From JAUIIK01 sp963709995 (GTDB taxonomy: Bacteria > Chloroflexota > Chloroflexia > Thermomicrobiales > CFX8): 64,000 nucleotides of DNA. Every line of letters starts with the position of its first letter. Position 1 is the stretch's first letter. Position numbers and translations under genes: made by a program. A model generated the notes under the pieces. The model was not told the DNA's origin. It ran no database searches and worked only from the letters and a program-made list of their open reading frames with translations. The stretch is from assembly GCA_963709995.1 (NCBI GenBank), contig CAVPYN010000012.1, forward strand, positions 49,625 through 113,624, given 5' to 3'. Of the stretch, positions 55,095 to 64,000 are shown one piece after another.

Positions 55095-56276
55095 CTATGC
55101 GGCATGCAGGATCTCCAGCACCGGGGCCATCGCTTCGATGCCCTCGACGCTGGCTGGACCAACGCCGAGGATCATGTGGCTACAGCCGAGATCACGCCAG
55201 GCGAGGATTTCTCCCACGATCTCTTCCGGCGTGCCGCCTATTGCGTCGCGGAGACTGGCGCGGGCGAACTGGGACCGGTTCAATGGATTGATCGTCAGTG
55301 CTCCGGTGTGGCAGAGCGTCGATGGATCGCACCCGAGCGCCTCACACGCCTCGTTCATCTGGGTCTGAAATGTCCGAAATAGCGCGTGGGCATCGTCACC
55401 AGACTCGATCAGCTGCCCCTCAGGTTGCCAGAGGTCGGCGTACTCAGCGGTCAATTGCAGCATCTTCGGACTGCGTGCGCCGATCAGTATCGGAGGGCCC
55501 TCCGGTCGCGGTCCGCGCGGCCGTAGCTCGCAGTCTCGAACCGTATAGTATTCGCCCTCGAAATCGAGCTCGCCATGTCGAAGGAGACCATGAACGATCT
55601 GCAGCGCCTCCCGAAACCGGCTGAAGAGATGATCGTAGGGGTAACAGAAGGCGCTGAACTTGGGCTCGTGATAGCCAGCGCCAAGTCCGAGGATAAGTCG
55701 TCCGCCGCTGATCTCGTCGATCGTATCGGCGATCTTTGCCAGCAATGCCGGGTTGCGGAAAGCAGTGCAGATGACGATCGTGCCCAGATTAACCCGTGTC
55801 GTGACGGCAGCGATAGCAGCCAGCATCGAGCAGCATTCCCAGGAGCCTTCGGTCACGCCGCTATCGTGACGGTAGAGCAAGTGGTCAGGCAGCCCCAACG
55901 CGTCGAAGCTGACCCAGGTGCTGACGATCTTGTTGTCACGGAAGTACCAGATCGTGACGCCAGTTGTCTCGATCTTCCGGCCGGTCGGCGCGATCCCGAA
56001 GAACTCGCCGTCGTGTGTGCCGCGCACGGTCCAGCGATTGACGACTTTGCCTGGCTCGCCGATCTTCTCGTCACTGGTGAAGCGAAGATAAGGGAAGCTG
56101 CCGCGCCACATGCCGATCACCGCCTTGAGCCCGCCGGGGCCGGCTGGCACATCGGGCGGCAGCTGGTCGGTCTTGAAATCGGGCGAGACGTGTTCGTCGA
56201 CGATGTCGAGATTGCCTCGGTTGAATCCTTCCTCGATCAGCAGGTCGACGAGCGCGGGTTCTGAATCTGTTGGCAT
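55095..56276 (-). CDS. fusion of SnoaL-like ester cyclase and truncated LLM oxidoreductase
   Basis: 393 residues. 1-140 is a SnoaL-like/ester-cyclase domain (LIEEGFNRGNLDIVDEHVSPDFKTDQLPPDVPAGPGGLKAVIGMWRGSFP...WTVRGTHDGEFFGIAPTGRKIETTGVTIWYFRDNKIVSTW). From about 145 it becomes a luciferase-like oxidoreductase starting inside the barrel (CSMLAAIAAVTTRVNLGTIVICTAFRNPALLAKIADTIDEISGGRLILGLGAGYHEPKF). The first 60-70 residues of the barrel, including its early strands, are absent. Likely a deletion fusion; activity of the oxidoreductase half is doubtful. GGAGGG nine bases upstream. Confidence 0.8.
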   Translation of the reverse strand: MPTDSEPALVDLLIEEGFNRGNLDIVDEHVSPDFKTDQLPPDVPAGPGGLKAVIGMWRGSFPYLRFTSDEKIGEPGKVVNRWTVRGTHDGEFFGIAPTGRKIETTGVTIWYFRDNKIVSTWVSFDALGLPDHLLYRHDSGVTEGSWECCSMLAAIAAVTTRVNLGTIVICTAFRNPALLAKIADTIDEISGGRLILGLGAGYHEPKFSAFCYPYDHLFSRFREALQIVHGLLRHGELDFEGEYYTVRDCELRPRGPRPEGPPILIGARSPKMLQLTAEYADLWQPEGQLIESGDDAHALFRTFQTQMNEACEALGCDPSTLCHTGALTINPLNRSQFARASLRDAIGGTPEEIVGEILAWRDLGCSHMILGVGPASVEGIEAMAPVLEILHAA

Positions 56277-56570
56277 ATGTATGTTTCCCTCCGTTAGCGA
56301 GCGCGCCGAGCGACGGACTTCGCCGGATCGATCCGGCAGACGGCACGGCTGTTCCGGTACGAGGATTCCATCTTGTGCCGGCGCGCTATGCCTTAGCTAC
56401 GCGCGAGCCTGATGGGCTGTGCCTGCAGCGTCGACCGGGCTCACACGCATGTTGGATAGATTCAGAATAAAGGGAAACCGAAGATTGCGCATCCGTCATT
56501 CTACGTAGTTTCGCCGTGTTCAGGCGGTTTCGATGACTGGATAGGCCCCGGAGACGGTTCTTTTTGGTGC
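56277..56570. other. intergenic region upstream of the SnoaL-LLM fusion
   Basis: 294 bases between two minus-strand genes. It should hold the fusion gene's promoter; I see no convincing -35/-10 pair, hairpin or ORF. Confidence 0.3.
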
Positions 56571-57284
56571 TCAGACGATATCCTGCTCGACTGCCACCCG
56601 AGTCGCCTCAGCCCGGTTGTTGACGCCGAGCTTGTTGTAGGCGTTGCGGAGATGTTGGCCAACGGTGCGTGGTGAAATGAACAGATCCTCAGCCGCCTCG
56701 GCATCGGTCCTCCCTCGCGCAACCAGCTGTAGCACCTCGACTTCGCGATCGGTCAACCCGAAGGGATGCTCCTCGCCGCTTCGCCGCGCCTTCGGCAACG
56801 TCGCATCGATCTCATCGACGCGCTCCAGCGTCGGCTTCGCGCCCAACGGCTCGCAGATTTCCCGCACCCTGGCGATGAATCCTCGCGCCTGGTCAACCTC
56901 GCCCAGTTTCGCTGCCCGCTCAGCCATCACGACCAGCGTCAACGCCTGCTCGAACGGCGCCTCGCACCGCTCCGCCAACTCCAGTGACGCGGCCAGCCGC
57001 GCTTCGGCGTCGTCGTACTGCCCTTCATCTACGTCGAGCTGCGCGAGGAAGCGATCGGCAGCAATCAGGGCGGGTGGCTGGCGGGGATTGGAGGCGAGTT
57101 CAAACGCAGCTTCTGCACACTTTCTTGCCCGAGTCTGGTCAACAGTCGCACGATAGTATTGAGCCCATCGTGTTTGACCTTCTGCACGGCTGGGCACGGT
57201 GCCGCTGAATTCGATCCAGCGATCATGTGCTTCAAGCCAACTCCGTGCCTTCGCTAGATCACCCCGCTCCATTGCGAAATCCAC
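56571..57284 (-). CDS. LuxR-type regulator, C-terminal part (separated by TAA)
   Basis: 237 residues: helical repeats (DFAMERGDLAKARSWLEAHDRW..., DVDEGQYDDAEARLAASLELAERC) then a LuxR helix-turn-helix at the end (FGLTDREVEVLQLVARGRTDAEAAEDLFISPRTVGQHLRNAYNKLG). It is in the same frame as the upstream AAA part, separated by one TAA at 57291-57293; a GTG two codons after the stop could restart translation. Without the stop it would form one MalT-like protein of about 1011 residues. Confidence 0.8.
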   Translation of the reverse strand: MDFAMERGDLAKARSWLEAHDRWIEFSGTVPSRAEGQTRWAQYYRATVDQTRARKCAEAAFELASNPRQPPALIAADRFLAQLDVDEGQYDDAEARLAASLELAERCEAPFEQALTLVVMAERAAKLGEVDQARGFIARVREICEPLGAKPTLERVDEIDATLPKARRSGEEHPFGLTDREVEVLQLVARGRTDAEAAEDLFISPRTVGQHLRNAYNKLGVNNRAEATRVAVEQDIV

Positions 57285-57290
57285 TGAGAG

Positions 57291-59606
57291 TTACTGAACC
57301 ATGAGTCCTGCTGGGAGATACACGTCACCGGGCTCTTGATCGTATCCGAGTGGAAGCACTTGCAGACAGTGAGCATGAAAATCGTCAATGTTCCCTACAT
57401 GAAGGGCTATTGCCGCGAGAGCAGCTCGCACCTTTTGAGTATTGAACGTTCTGCCTCTTTCTAGATCGGCTTGGCGTGTCCACTGAATGAGATCAGACCA
57501 CTGACCAGTCACGATCTGAAGAAAGCTCAATTGGTGCTCTGGAATCCACCCTGCCGGCATCACTTCGACCGATTGCTGCATGATTCCTCCCACCAAGCTG
57601 ATGAGGCGTTCGCGGGTAACCATGTCGTCGGTTCGGTATGGAAGGAGAAGGTGATCGATCTCGTTTGCTGCAGTGGCGATGACGTAGGCTGGTATCCAAC
57701 CTGTACCGCGCCCGCGAGACTGCATTCTGAAAAGTTCTTCGGATTCCTTTACGCGACCCCGTAAGCCAGCCAAGACTGCCGCTCCCGCCACAAAGAAATG
57801 GCCCGCTCCGTCGACTGGGAGAGTTGATGCCCCGTCCCGCCTGATGAATGGTTCGAAGTGCGCTTCCGCCTCCTCAAGGTGTCCGGTGATGCTGAGATGG
57901 TGCCCCAGCACAGCGCGACGATCGAGGTCACTTCGGAAGAGGTTCTTCACGATGGGCGCTGGTGGTGGACGCATCGGTGCGGAGCCGTCAAGCTGGAATT
58001 CGGTTGGCATCGCCTCGACGCCAAAGACGTCACCGCTGTTGATCCGAAGCCGGTCAGGCAGGGGAAGGGCTTCAAGCGCCTGAACCCCTCGGGCCATTTG
58101 CCGCACTCCGTCAGGAAAATCGCCGGCGCTAAGTCGTAAGAGTCCCCGCTCGTACTCGGCACAGGCGCTCAGTGCCTCGTCATCGAGTGATTGGGCGGCG
58201 AGGTAGGCTTCATCGAAATAGGCAAGCGCGCGGCGTGCATCAGAAAAGCGGAGCAGACAACCCAGTCGATACTCAAGCCAACCGCGTTTCCGATTCTGGC
58301 GTGGATCGTCGACGATGAGGGTGAGTACCTCTTCGATTCGCTCCACCGCCGTTTTCCATGCATAGGTCCGCTCCGCGCGCTGGCTCGCACGAATCAGCCA
58401 ATCGACTATGCGCTCGTCTCCCGCAATGCGGAAGTGATGAGACACGATGTCAGGATCGGGAGTGGGTTGATTGATTAGCACCTCGGCAACGCGAAGATGC
58501 CAAGCGCGGCGACGGGGCCAAATCTGGCGCTGGTAGAGCGCTTCACGTACCAGGGCATGCCGAAAGCGATATCGCCCACTGTTGCCGAGTTCCTCGATAA
58601 TTCCGTTCCCCTGAGCGATTTCGAGCGCCTCAGGGGGAACGCTTCCCTGATCGCCTCCCACGGCTTCCCACGTCTCAAAGTCGAACTCTTGGCCAATGAC
58701 GGCGGCAACCTCCAGCGCCTCGGTGACAACCGAATCAAGCCGATTGAGACGACGCTCAATCACTTGCTGAATGAGTGGCGGGACGGTGGAGTCTCCGAGC
58801 TCTCCGAGTCGATGATGCCCATCCTCACAATTGATCACCCCCTCGTCTTCAACCGTGCGCAGCAGTTCGACGGCATAGAGCGGATTACCCTCTGAGAGTT
58901 CAGCGACATGCCGAGCCAAGCGCTCTGTGTCCTCTGCTGACAGGTTGAAATCGGCTTCGATCAGATCGCGTAGTCCGTCTTGGTCCAGTCGAGTCACAGG
59001 AAGTCGGACAGCCCCGGCTTCGCGCACGAGTGCAGGGAGCAGCAGCGACAAGGGGTCACGACGGGTGATCTCGTCGTCTCGGTAGGTGGCGATGGTCAGG
59101 ATCGGCGCATCGGCGAGCGCGCGACCGAGATAGCGCAATGCATCGAGGCTGGCGGGGTCGCTCCAGTGGAGGTCTTCGAGGACAATCACGAGTGGTTGGC
59201 GGCTGGCGACCTCGGCGAAGAAGCGGCGGGCCTCCTCGAAGAGCTGCGCCTGGCTGCCCATCTGCTCCATCGCTTCCGGGTTGGCAAACCAGTTCGGGAA
59301 GGGCGCGCCGCCTTTGGGCGGATCGTAACCGCGGATGACCTCGCCCCACGGTCCGTAGGGCGGGGTGGTCGTCAGGTCGTAGCAGCCTCCAGACGGCACA
59401 AGACAGCCCTGCTGCTCGGCTTCGTGGATCAGGTCGTCGACGAGGGTGGTTTTGCCGATGCCCGCTTCACCGCTGATCAAGACGAGCGAGCCGTGGCCAG
59501 CGATGGCGTCGTCGAGGATCTCGCGCAGTTGGGCACGTTCGCGGTCGCGTCCGTAGATCACCGGACGCTCCCTACGGCGTCGGCTGCGCCAGAGGTTGCT
59601 GGACAT
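57291..59606 (-). CDS. LuxR-type regulator, AAA ATPase and repeat part
   Basis: 771 residues. AAA ATPase near the start: VIYGRDRERAQLREILDDAIAGHGSLVLISGEAGIGKTTLVDDLIHEAEQ (Walker A), LVIVLEDLHWSDPASLDALRYLGRAL (Walker B), ILTIATYRDDEITRRDPLS (sensor region). Then a winged-helix-like segment and TPR-like repeats. These signal-integration regulators usually end in a LuxR helix-turn-helix; here a TAA (57291-57293) ends the frame, and that domain lies just downstream in frame. GAGG nine bases before the ATG. Confidence 0.85.
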   Translation of the reverse strand: MSSNLWRSRRRRERPVIYGRDRERAQLREILDDAIAGHGSLVLISGEAGIGKTTLVDDLIHEAEQQGCLVPSGGCYDLTTTPPYGPWGEVIRGYDPPKGGAPFPNWFANPEAMEQMGSQAQLFEEARRFFAEVASRQPLVIVLEDLHWSDPASLDALRYLGRALADAPILTIATYRDDEITRRDPLSLLLPALVREAGAVRLPVTRLDQDGLRDLIEADFNLSAEDTERLARHVAELSEGNPLYAVELLRTVEDEGVINCEDGHHRLGELGDSTVPPLIQQVIERRLNRLDSVVTEALEVAAVIGQEFDFETWEAVGGDQGSVPPEALEIAQGNGIIEELGNSGRYRFRHALVREALYQRQIWPRRRAWHLRVAEVLINQPTPDPDIVSHHFRIAGDERIVDWLIRASQRAERTYAWKTAVERIEEVLTLIVDDPRQNRKRGWLEYRLGCLLRFSDARRALAYFDEAYLAAQSLDDEALSACAEYERGLLRLSAGDFPDGVRQMARGVQALEALPLPDRLRINSGDVFGVEAMPTEFQLDGSAPMRPPPAPIVKNLFRSDLDRRAVLGHHLSITGHLEEAEAHFEPFIRRDGASTLPVDGAGHFFVAGAAVLAGLRGRVKESEELFRMQSRGRGTGWIPAYVIATAANEIDHLLLPYRTDDMVTRERLISLVGGIMQQSVEVMPAGWIPEHQLSFLQIVTGQWSDLIQWTRQADLERGRTFNTQKVRAALAAIALHVGNIDDFHAHCLQVLPLGYDQEPGDVYLPAGLMVQ

Positions 59607-59822
59607 GGATGTCTGCCTCGGTCTCGCTTATGCGTGACTGTGTGAGAGCAGTGTAGCACTGAGACAGGGGACATTGAGGAGTTGGTGATCGGCGTGGGTT
59701 CCATCGGTTGCTGGTAGCTGGCGTTCACGAGTGATTTCTCCTGCCCATAGGGCGCCTTGTCGAAATGACCTAGCGGGAGGGGTAGCGCTTCCTGTCAGCT
59801 GATGAGTGACCTTGCGGGGAAA

Positions 59823-59851
59823 TCCCCTCCGGTTTTCGCTGCCGGAGGGGA
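59823..59851 (-). terminator. intrinsic terminator of the 59881-60093 gene
   Basis: Perfect 10-bp stem (59823-59832 with 59842-59851), 9-base loop; on the minus strand TTTCCCC follows. It lies 30 bases past the stop. Confidence 0.65.
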
Positions 59852-59880
59852 TGAAGGAGAGTAGGGGAATTCGACGCCGG

Positions 59881-60093
59881 TCATGCGGCGGCGGGCTCCA
59901 CCGGGCGCTGGATCTCAATCGACAACGATGGCTGCAAGCTCGCCGCCAGCTTCACCAGTCCAAGGGCGACGCGGTCGCGGGCGGAACGGGCTTCGATCTC
60001 GGTGACCACTTGCTGCGCGAAGTTGCGCTCGGCGCGTGCGATGTCTTCGCTATAGCGCTGCCGACCGATGTCGAAAAACAGTTGCTCGTTCAT
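59881..60093 (-). CDS. small hypothetical protein
   Basis: 70 residues: NEQLFFDIGRQRYSEDIARAERNFAQQVVTEIEARSARDRVALGLVKLAASLQPSLSIEIQRPVEPAAA. Mostly helical, no membrane segment, no family recognised. GGAAGGG eight bases before the ATG and a terminator after it argue for a real gene. Confidence 0.6.
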   Translation of the reverse strand: MNEQLFFDIGRQRYSEDIARAERNFAQQVVTEIEARSARDRVALGLVKLAASLQPSLSIEIQRPVEPAAA

Positions 60094-60264
60094 TGCTGTG
60101 TCCCTTCCTGAGGACCCTGCCAGCTTGTCGTCCGGCGCTGTTGTGACTCCGTGTTCAGGATAGGGATCGCTTCCGGTCCACACATCGTGAGAACTGCGCA
60201 ACCGGATTCAGCCTGCGCAATCTACGTAGGAATGCGCAGATCTGATCTTGATTGCGCAGACGGA

Positions 60265-60612
60265 TCAGAAGATCAGGAAGATGGCAACCAGGATAGCGGC
60301 GCTGGCAATGAGGGGCACCGACTGGATCATCCAGCCACTGCCGCCGCTTTCCAGGTCGCGGGCCGGCGGGACATCGCGCAGATCGTAGAGCGCATAGGTG
60401 CGGGCGTAGGGATTGGGTTGGCGAGCCGCCATCTCAACACCCGCTAAACCCGCCGCTGTCAGGACTAACCCGCCGAGCACGATCTCCGGCCAGCCCCAGA
60501 CGCCAAAGAGTGGTCCCCAGTTCCAGACAAAGAGTGCCGAACCAGTCACAATGATCAACGTAGCGGCCAACCCAAAGCGCATTTGCAGCAGGAGGTTGTG
60601 GAATCTCAACAT
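60265..60612 (-). CDS. small membrane protein
   Basis: 115 residues with three membrane segments (LAATLIIVTGSALFVWNW, IVLGGLVLTAAGLAGVEMA, VPLIASAAILVAIFLIF) and a polar loop with ARTYALYDLRDVPPA. No family recognised. GGGAGGGG seven bases before the ATG. Confidence 0.65.
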   Translation of the reverse strand: MLRFHNLLLQMRFGLAATLIIVTGSALFVWNWGPLFGVWGWPEIVLGGLVLTAAGLAGVEMAARQPNPYARTYALYDLRDVPPARDLESGGSGWMIQSVPLIASAAILVAIFLIF

Positions 60613-60822
60613 GACGCCCCTCCCTTCTGGACGGAAAGACGCCCTGGTGGGCTGTCACGACTATAGTCAATAGTTTATCATACGCTGAGCGCCCGCATCC
60701 ACACGATCGCTTCGTGGCAAGTGTATCCACCCCTTGGTTCTGGACTTTCCCGATTCGTCCATTCAGGCGACAATGGCGCGACAACCGATGAACTCCCAAG
60801 CGGGAAATGAGAGAGTAGGCGA

Positions 60823-61918
60823 ATGAGCAACGGCTTTCCACTGGTATTTGATGGGCACAACGACACGGTCATGCAGCTCGTGCGCGGGGAACGCTCGTTC
60901 TTCGATAAGAGCGAGACCGGTCATATCGACCTGCCCCGTGCGCGTGAGGGCGGGCTGATCGGCGGGTTCTTCGCGGTTTACATCATCGACCCCGGCGTCG
61001 CCGAGATCATGGAACAGGCCCGATCCGAGGGACGCGACCCGACGGAAGCGCTTGGCGAATATGCCCAGCAGTATGCCGACCAGGCAAACTGGCCAGACCC
61101 GATGCCGCTCGACTATGCCCAGACCAACGCCCTGGCGATGCTCGGCACGCTGCTCAAGCTCGAACGCGATTCCGAAGGTCAGGTCAAGATCGTCCGCACT
61201 GCCTCTGAGATCGAACAATGTATCGCTGATGGAACCTTCGCAATCGAACTGCATTTCGAGGGCGCGGAGCCGCTCGATCCTTCCGGCAGCGCGCTCGAAG
61301 TCTTCTACGCCGCCGGGCTTCGTTCCGTCGGCCTGACCCACAGCCGCCGCAACATATTCACCGAAGGCGTGCCCTTCTCGTTTCCAGCAGCGCCGGACAC
61401 TGGCCCCGGCCTGAACGACCTCGGCAAGGAACTGGTGCGCCAGCTCAACCGCAAGAAGGTTGCGATTGACCTCTCGCACATCACCGAACAGGGCTTCTGG
61501 GATGTCGCCGCGATGACCGACGCGCCGCTGATCGCCACCCACTCCAACGCATGGAACCTCTCCAACTCGCCGCGAAATCTGACCGACCGCCAGATGCAGG
61601 CGGTCAAAGAGAGCAACGGCGTCGCCGGGCTGAACTTCCACGTCGGGTTCCTGCGTGACGACGGCGCGAACAACGCCGACACGCCGATCAGTGCCATGGT
61701 TGAGCATGTCAAATACATGGTGGACCAGATGGGCATCGACTGCGTCGCGCTGGGGTCGGACTACGATGGCGCGACGATGCGCCGCCGAACTCAAGGATGC
61801 CGCCGGGTTGCCGAAGCTGATGCAAGCCCTGGCCGACAGCGGTTTCACCAACGACGAACTCACCAAGATCGCCCACGGCAACTGGGTTCGCGTGCTGCGC
61901 GAGACCTGGGGGGAGTAG
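60823..61918 (+). CDS. M19-family dipeptidase (one frameshift)
   Basis: About 365 residues. Metal motifs LVFDGHNDTVM (HxD), ELHFEGAEP (E), DLSHITEQG and ATHSNAWNL (H), ALGSDYDGA (D). One extra base near 61788 shifts the frame just after GATM; corrected, the protein ends AELKDAAGLPKLMQALADSGFTNDELTKIAHGNWVRVLRETWGE at 61918. Hydrolyses dipeptides; related to the gene at 43215 but clearly diverged, so not a recent duplicate. GAGAG precedes the ATG. Confidence 0.88.
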
Positions 61919-62029
61919 GGAACAGGGTTTGGGGATCTGTACGTTTGAGGTTCGTAGGTCGAAGGTCGTAGTTTGTAGGAAGGCCCTCCGCGGCTCTTTG
62001 TAGTCTATCGCCTGTTCCCTTGGCATTTG

Positions 62030-62075
62030 CTCCCCCCTCGCCTCCGCCGCAGCGCTGCGAGAGGGGGGGGGGCAG
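62030..62075. repeat. C-run/G-run hairpin in intergenic DNA
   Basis: CCCCCCTCGC and GCGAGAGGGGGGG pair with one bulge. It lies in the 161-base gap 61919-62079, which also holds imperfect repeats of TTCGTAGGTCGAAGGTCGTAG type. The G-run of ten is error-prone in sequencing. Confidence 0.4.
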
Positions 62076-62079
62076 GAGG

Positions 62080-62757
62080 GTGAGCGTTATTCAACTCCGC
62101 TACGTGGCACACAGCGCATTCCTTCTGACCACCGGCGCCGGTCTGCGGGTGGTTATCGATCCCTGGCGGAATCCGGAGGGACGCCGGTGCGTTTCTGCGA
62201 GAGTTTCCCCTGATCGAGGCAGACTGGTCGTGGTGACGCACGATCACTTCGATCATGATGCCGTCTGGAGGGCCGGAGGATTGCCGACGGTGGTGCGGCA
62301 TCCGGTTGGACTCGACTACCGTGATCTGCGTTTGACTGGGTTCGCCGATTGGCACGTTGCCGGGCATAGCGGCCAGAGCCTGGCGAACATCATCTTCATG
62401 CTGGAATCAGGCGGGGTCCGGGTCTGTCATCTCGGCGACAATCGCTTTCCCCCGCCAACGGAGATCGTGGACCAGATTGGCAGAGTGGATGTCCTTATCG
62501 TTCCCGCAGATGACTCCTGCCATCTGCTGAACTACGACGAGGTAGATGGGTTCATTGACCTGTTCAAGCCCCGCATCGCCATCCCGGCACATTATCTGAT
62601 TCCCGGCATCACCGGCCCCGAATCGACGCTGAGCGCCGCGGGGCTGGTTATGACGCGACACGAGAACGTCCAGCGAATTGCCGGCGTCGTTGAACTGAAT
62701 CCCGATAGACTCCCGGACAGATCCGAGATCTGGTTAATGGATGCGGACGTGAATTGA
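62080..62757 (+). CDS. MBL-fold metal-dependent hydrolase
   Basis: 225 residues. IQLRYVAHSAFLLTTGAGLRVVIDPW, metal motif VVVTHDHFDHDAVW (HxHxDH), ADWHVAGHSG and VCHLGDNRF (D), VPAHYLIPG. UPF0173-like beta-lactamase-fold hydrolase, substrate unknown. The GTG at 62080 directly abuts AGGAGG, so the true start is uncertain. The next gene begins immediately after its TGA. Confidence 0.8.
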   Translation: MSVIQLRYVAHSAFLLTTGAGLRVVIDPWRNPEGRRCVSARVSPDRGRLVVVTHDHFDHDAVWRAGGLPTVVRHPVGLDYRDLRLTGFADWHVAGHSGQSLANIIFMLESGGVRVCHLGDNRFPPPTEIVDQIGRVDVLIVPADDSCHLLNYDEVDGFIDLFKPRIAIPAHYLIPGITGPESTLSAAGLVMTRHENVQRIAGVVELNPDRLPDRSEIWLMDADVN

Positions 62758-64000
62758 GTGGACCAGACGCAAGCGCCCTTCTATGAGGCGATGGAACGTT
62801 TCGCGGCTTCCGACGCGGTGATGTTTTCGACACCGGGCCAAATCGTGGCGACGCCCTCGACAGCTCCAGCCGTAGGATGTTCGGGCGGCTCTCGGGGTGG
62901 ACGTTCCACACGGCGGCGGAGTCGACACCCCGCATTTCTCCCGCGGTCTGCTCCGGCAGGCGGAATGGCTGGCGGCGGGGGCGCACGGCGCGGATGACGC
63001 ACGCTTTCTGGTGGATGGCCGCCCAGACCGGCAATCTGGCGATGCTGCTGGCGACCTGCAATCCCGGCGACGAGGTCATCATCAGCCGGATGCTCCACAA
63101 GTCGCTGCTGGCCGGGCTGGTCTTCAGCGGCGCGAGGCCGGTCTATCTGAAGCCGGCCCTCGTCAGAGAACACAATCTCCCACTCGATACCACCCCCGAC
63201 GCGGTCGAGAGTGCGCTAGCGCGACACCCGTCAGCAAGAGCAGTCGTGCTGGTGAGCCCTTCATATGTCGGCGTAACCAGCGATCTCCAGAGCATCAGCC
63301 GGTTCTGCCGTCAGGCGGGCGTTCCATTGCTCGTGGACGAAGCCTGGGGGCCGCACCTCCACTTTCACCCGGGCCTGCCGCCGTCGGCAATGCAGGCTGG
63401 CGCTGACGCCAGCGTCTCGAGCACTCACAAGATGCTCGGCGCGCTCACACAGGGGTCGACGCTGGTGATGCGCCGGGGGCTGCTGGATATTGAACGGCTC
63501 CACACCGTAGTCGACATGGTCCAGACGACCAGTCCCTCGGTGCTGATCTGGATCAGCTCGACGCCAACCGGCGGCAGATGGCGTTGGAAGGAGAGCGCCT
63601 CCTCTCTCGAACGCTCGAACTTGCCTGGCGGGTGCGCGTCGCCGTCGCCGAGATCAACGACCTCTATGCGATCGGGCCGAAGAGCTGCTCGACCATCGAA
63701 CCGGAGCGGGTTTTGATCTGACACGGGTGATGATCGATGTCCACGGTCTCGGGTTGACCGGATACGACGCCGAACGAATCCTGCGGGATGACCTGCATGG
63801 CATCATGGTGGAGATCAGCGACTTGCTCTCGATACTGCTCCTGATCACGATCGGGGACGACGACCGGTCGATCGAACGCCTGATCCGGGGTTTGAAAGCG
63901 CTCCCCAGTCGCGGCAAGCCATCCGTTCCATGGCAATGCCCCGTTCTACAGGCGATCTGCTCTTTGCCGGCGAGCAGGAGATGACGCCGCGGGAGGCGTT
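62758..64000 (+). pseudogene. Orn/Lys/Arg-decarboxylase-family PLP enzyme, frameshifted, 3' partial
   Basis: Fold type I enzyme of the major domain of Orn/Lys/Arg decarboxylases. Blocks in changing frames: QTQAPFYEAMERFAASDAVMFSTPG, VDVPHGGGVDTPHFSRGLLRQAEW, GNLAMLLATCNPGDEVIISRMLHKSLLAGLVFSGARPVYL, VPLLVDEAWGPHLHFHPGLP (PLP Asp), VSSTHKMLGALTQGS (PLP Lys), DLTRVMIDVHGLGLTG. At least five indels; the frame runs off the window at AGEQEMTPREA. GTG start. Substrate (arginine, lysine or ornithine) not decidable. Confidence 0.75.

Noticed and set aside
1..64000. CRISPR array, tRNA or rRNA genes
   Set aside because: No regularly spaced repeats and no tRNA- or rRNA-like segments were recognised by eye; a tRNA search program could still find one.

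Overview
The window is 64 kb of high-GC DNA with no rRNA, tRNA or CRISPR array that I could recognise. The gene content suggests a Chloroflexota bacterium, perhaps near the Thermomicrobia/Sphaerobacter group. It includes secreted LGFP-like repeat proteins, DUF4438 proteins, DUF5671 multi-repeat membrane proteins, three F420-type luciferase-like monooxygenases, AhpD-like peroxidases, a class II photolyase and LuxR-type AAA regulators. The placement is an inference from gene families, not from a marker gene. There are many GTG and TTG starts, and clear purine-rich ribosome binding sites precede most genes.

Layout. 0-9 kb: end of an MBL hydrolase, a six-repeat DUF5671 membrane protein, a 2TM protein with an in-frame amber codon, a WD40 protein, a secreted LGFP-like protein, methionine aminopeptidase and a TPR protein. 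8-15 kb: an ECF sigma/anti-sigma pair and a NarL-type two-component system, both translationally overlapped, with small membrane and secreted proteins around them. 15.2-18.2 kb: two DUF4438 genes and two AhpD/carboxymuconolactone decarboxylase (CMD) family genes, then a photolyase. 20-30 kb: a membrane-anchored subtilase, GNAT/VOC/APH enzymes, a streptogramin-lyase-like lipoprotein, an F420 oxidoreductase whose stop codon lies in the target site of a dead IS5-family element, and an amidohydrolase. 30.5-35 kb: a toxin-antitoxin island (RelE type, DUF433/DUF5615, HigBA) around an M28 peptidase. 35-45 kb: metabolic enzymes and gene debris. 45-50 kb: MNT/HEPN, a giant BNR/VPS10-like gene, VapBC. 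50-56 kb: methyltransferase, ABC-2 exporter, hydrolase and two more luciferase-like genes, one fused to a SnoaL-like domain. 56-64 kb: a large LuxR regulator split by one TAA, two small genes, an M19 dipeptidase, an MBL hydrolase and an Orn/Lys/Arg-decarboxylase-like gene running off the end.

Most interesting signal. Two adjacent, convergent CMD-family genes each carry an in-frame TGA exactly where the second Cys of the catalytic CxxCxxxH motif belongs, with the partner Cys, Glu and His kept. Each TGA is followed at the distance expected of a bacterial SECIS by a small hairpin with G at the start of its loop. They look like a pair of selenocysteine peroxidases next to DUF4438 genes of unknown function. 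The caveat is that each also needs one single-base indel corrected.

Sequence quality. Single-base indels are concentrated in a few stretches (15.4-17.2, 17.9, 19.6, 45.6, 46.6-47.7 and 61.8-64 kb) while neighbouring genes are clean. The protein sequence on both sides of these indels is well conserved, so many are probably assembly or consensus errors. Single nonsense codons in a 2TM gene, a DUF433 gene, a LuxR regulator and a transposase are separate observations.
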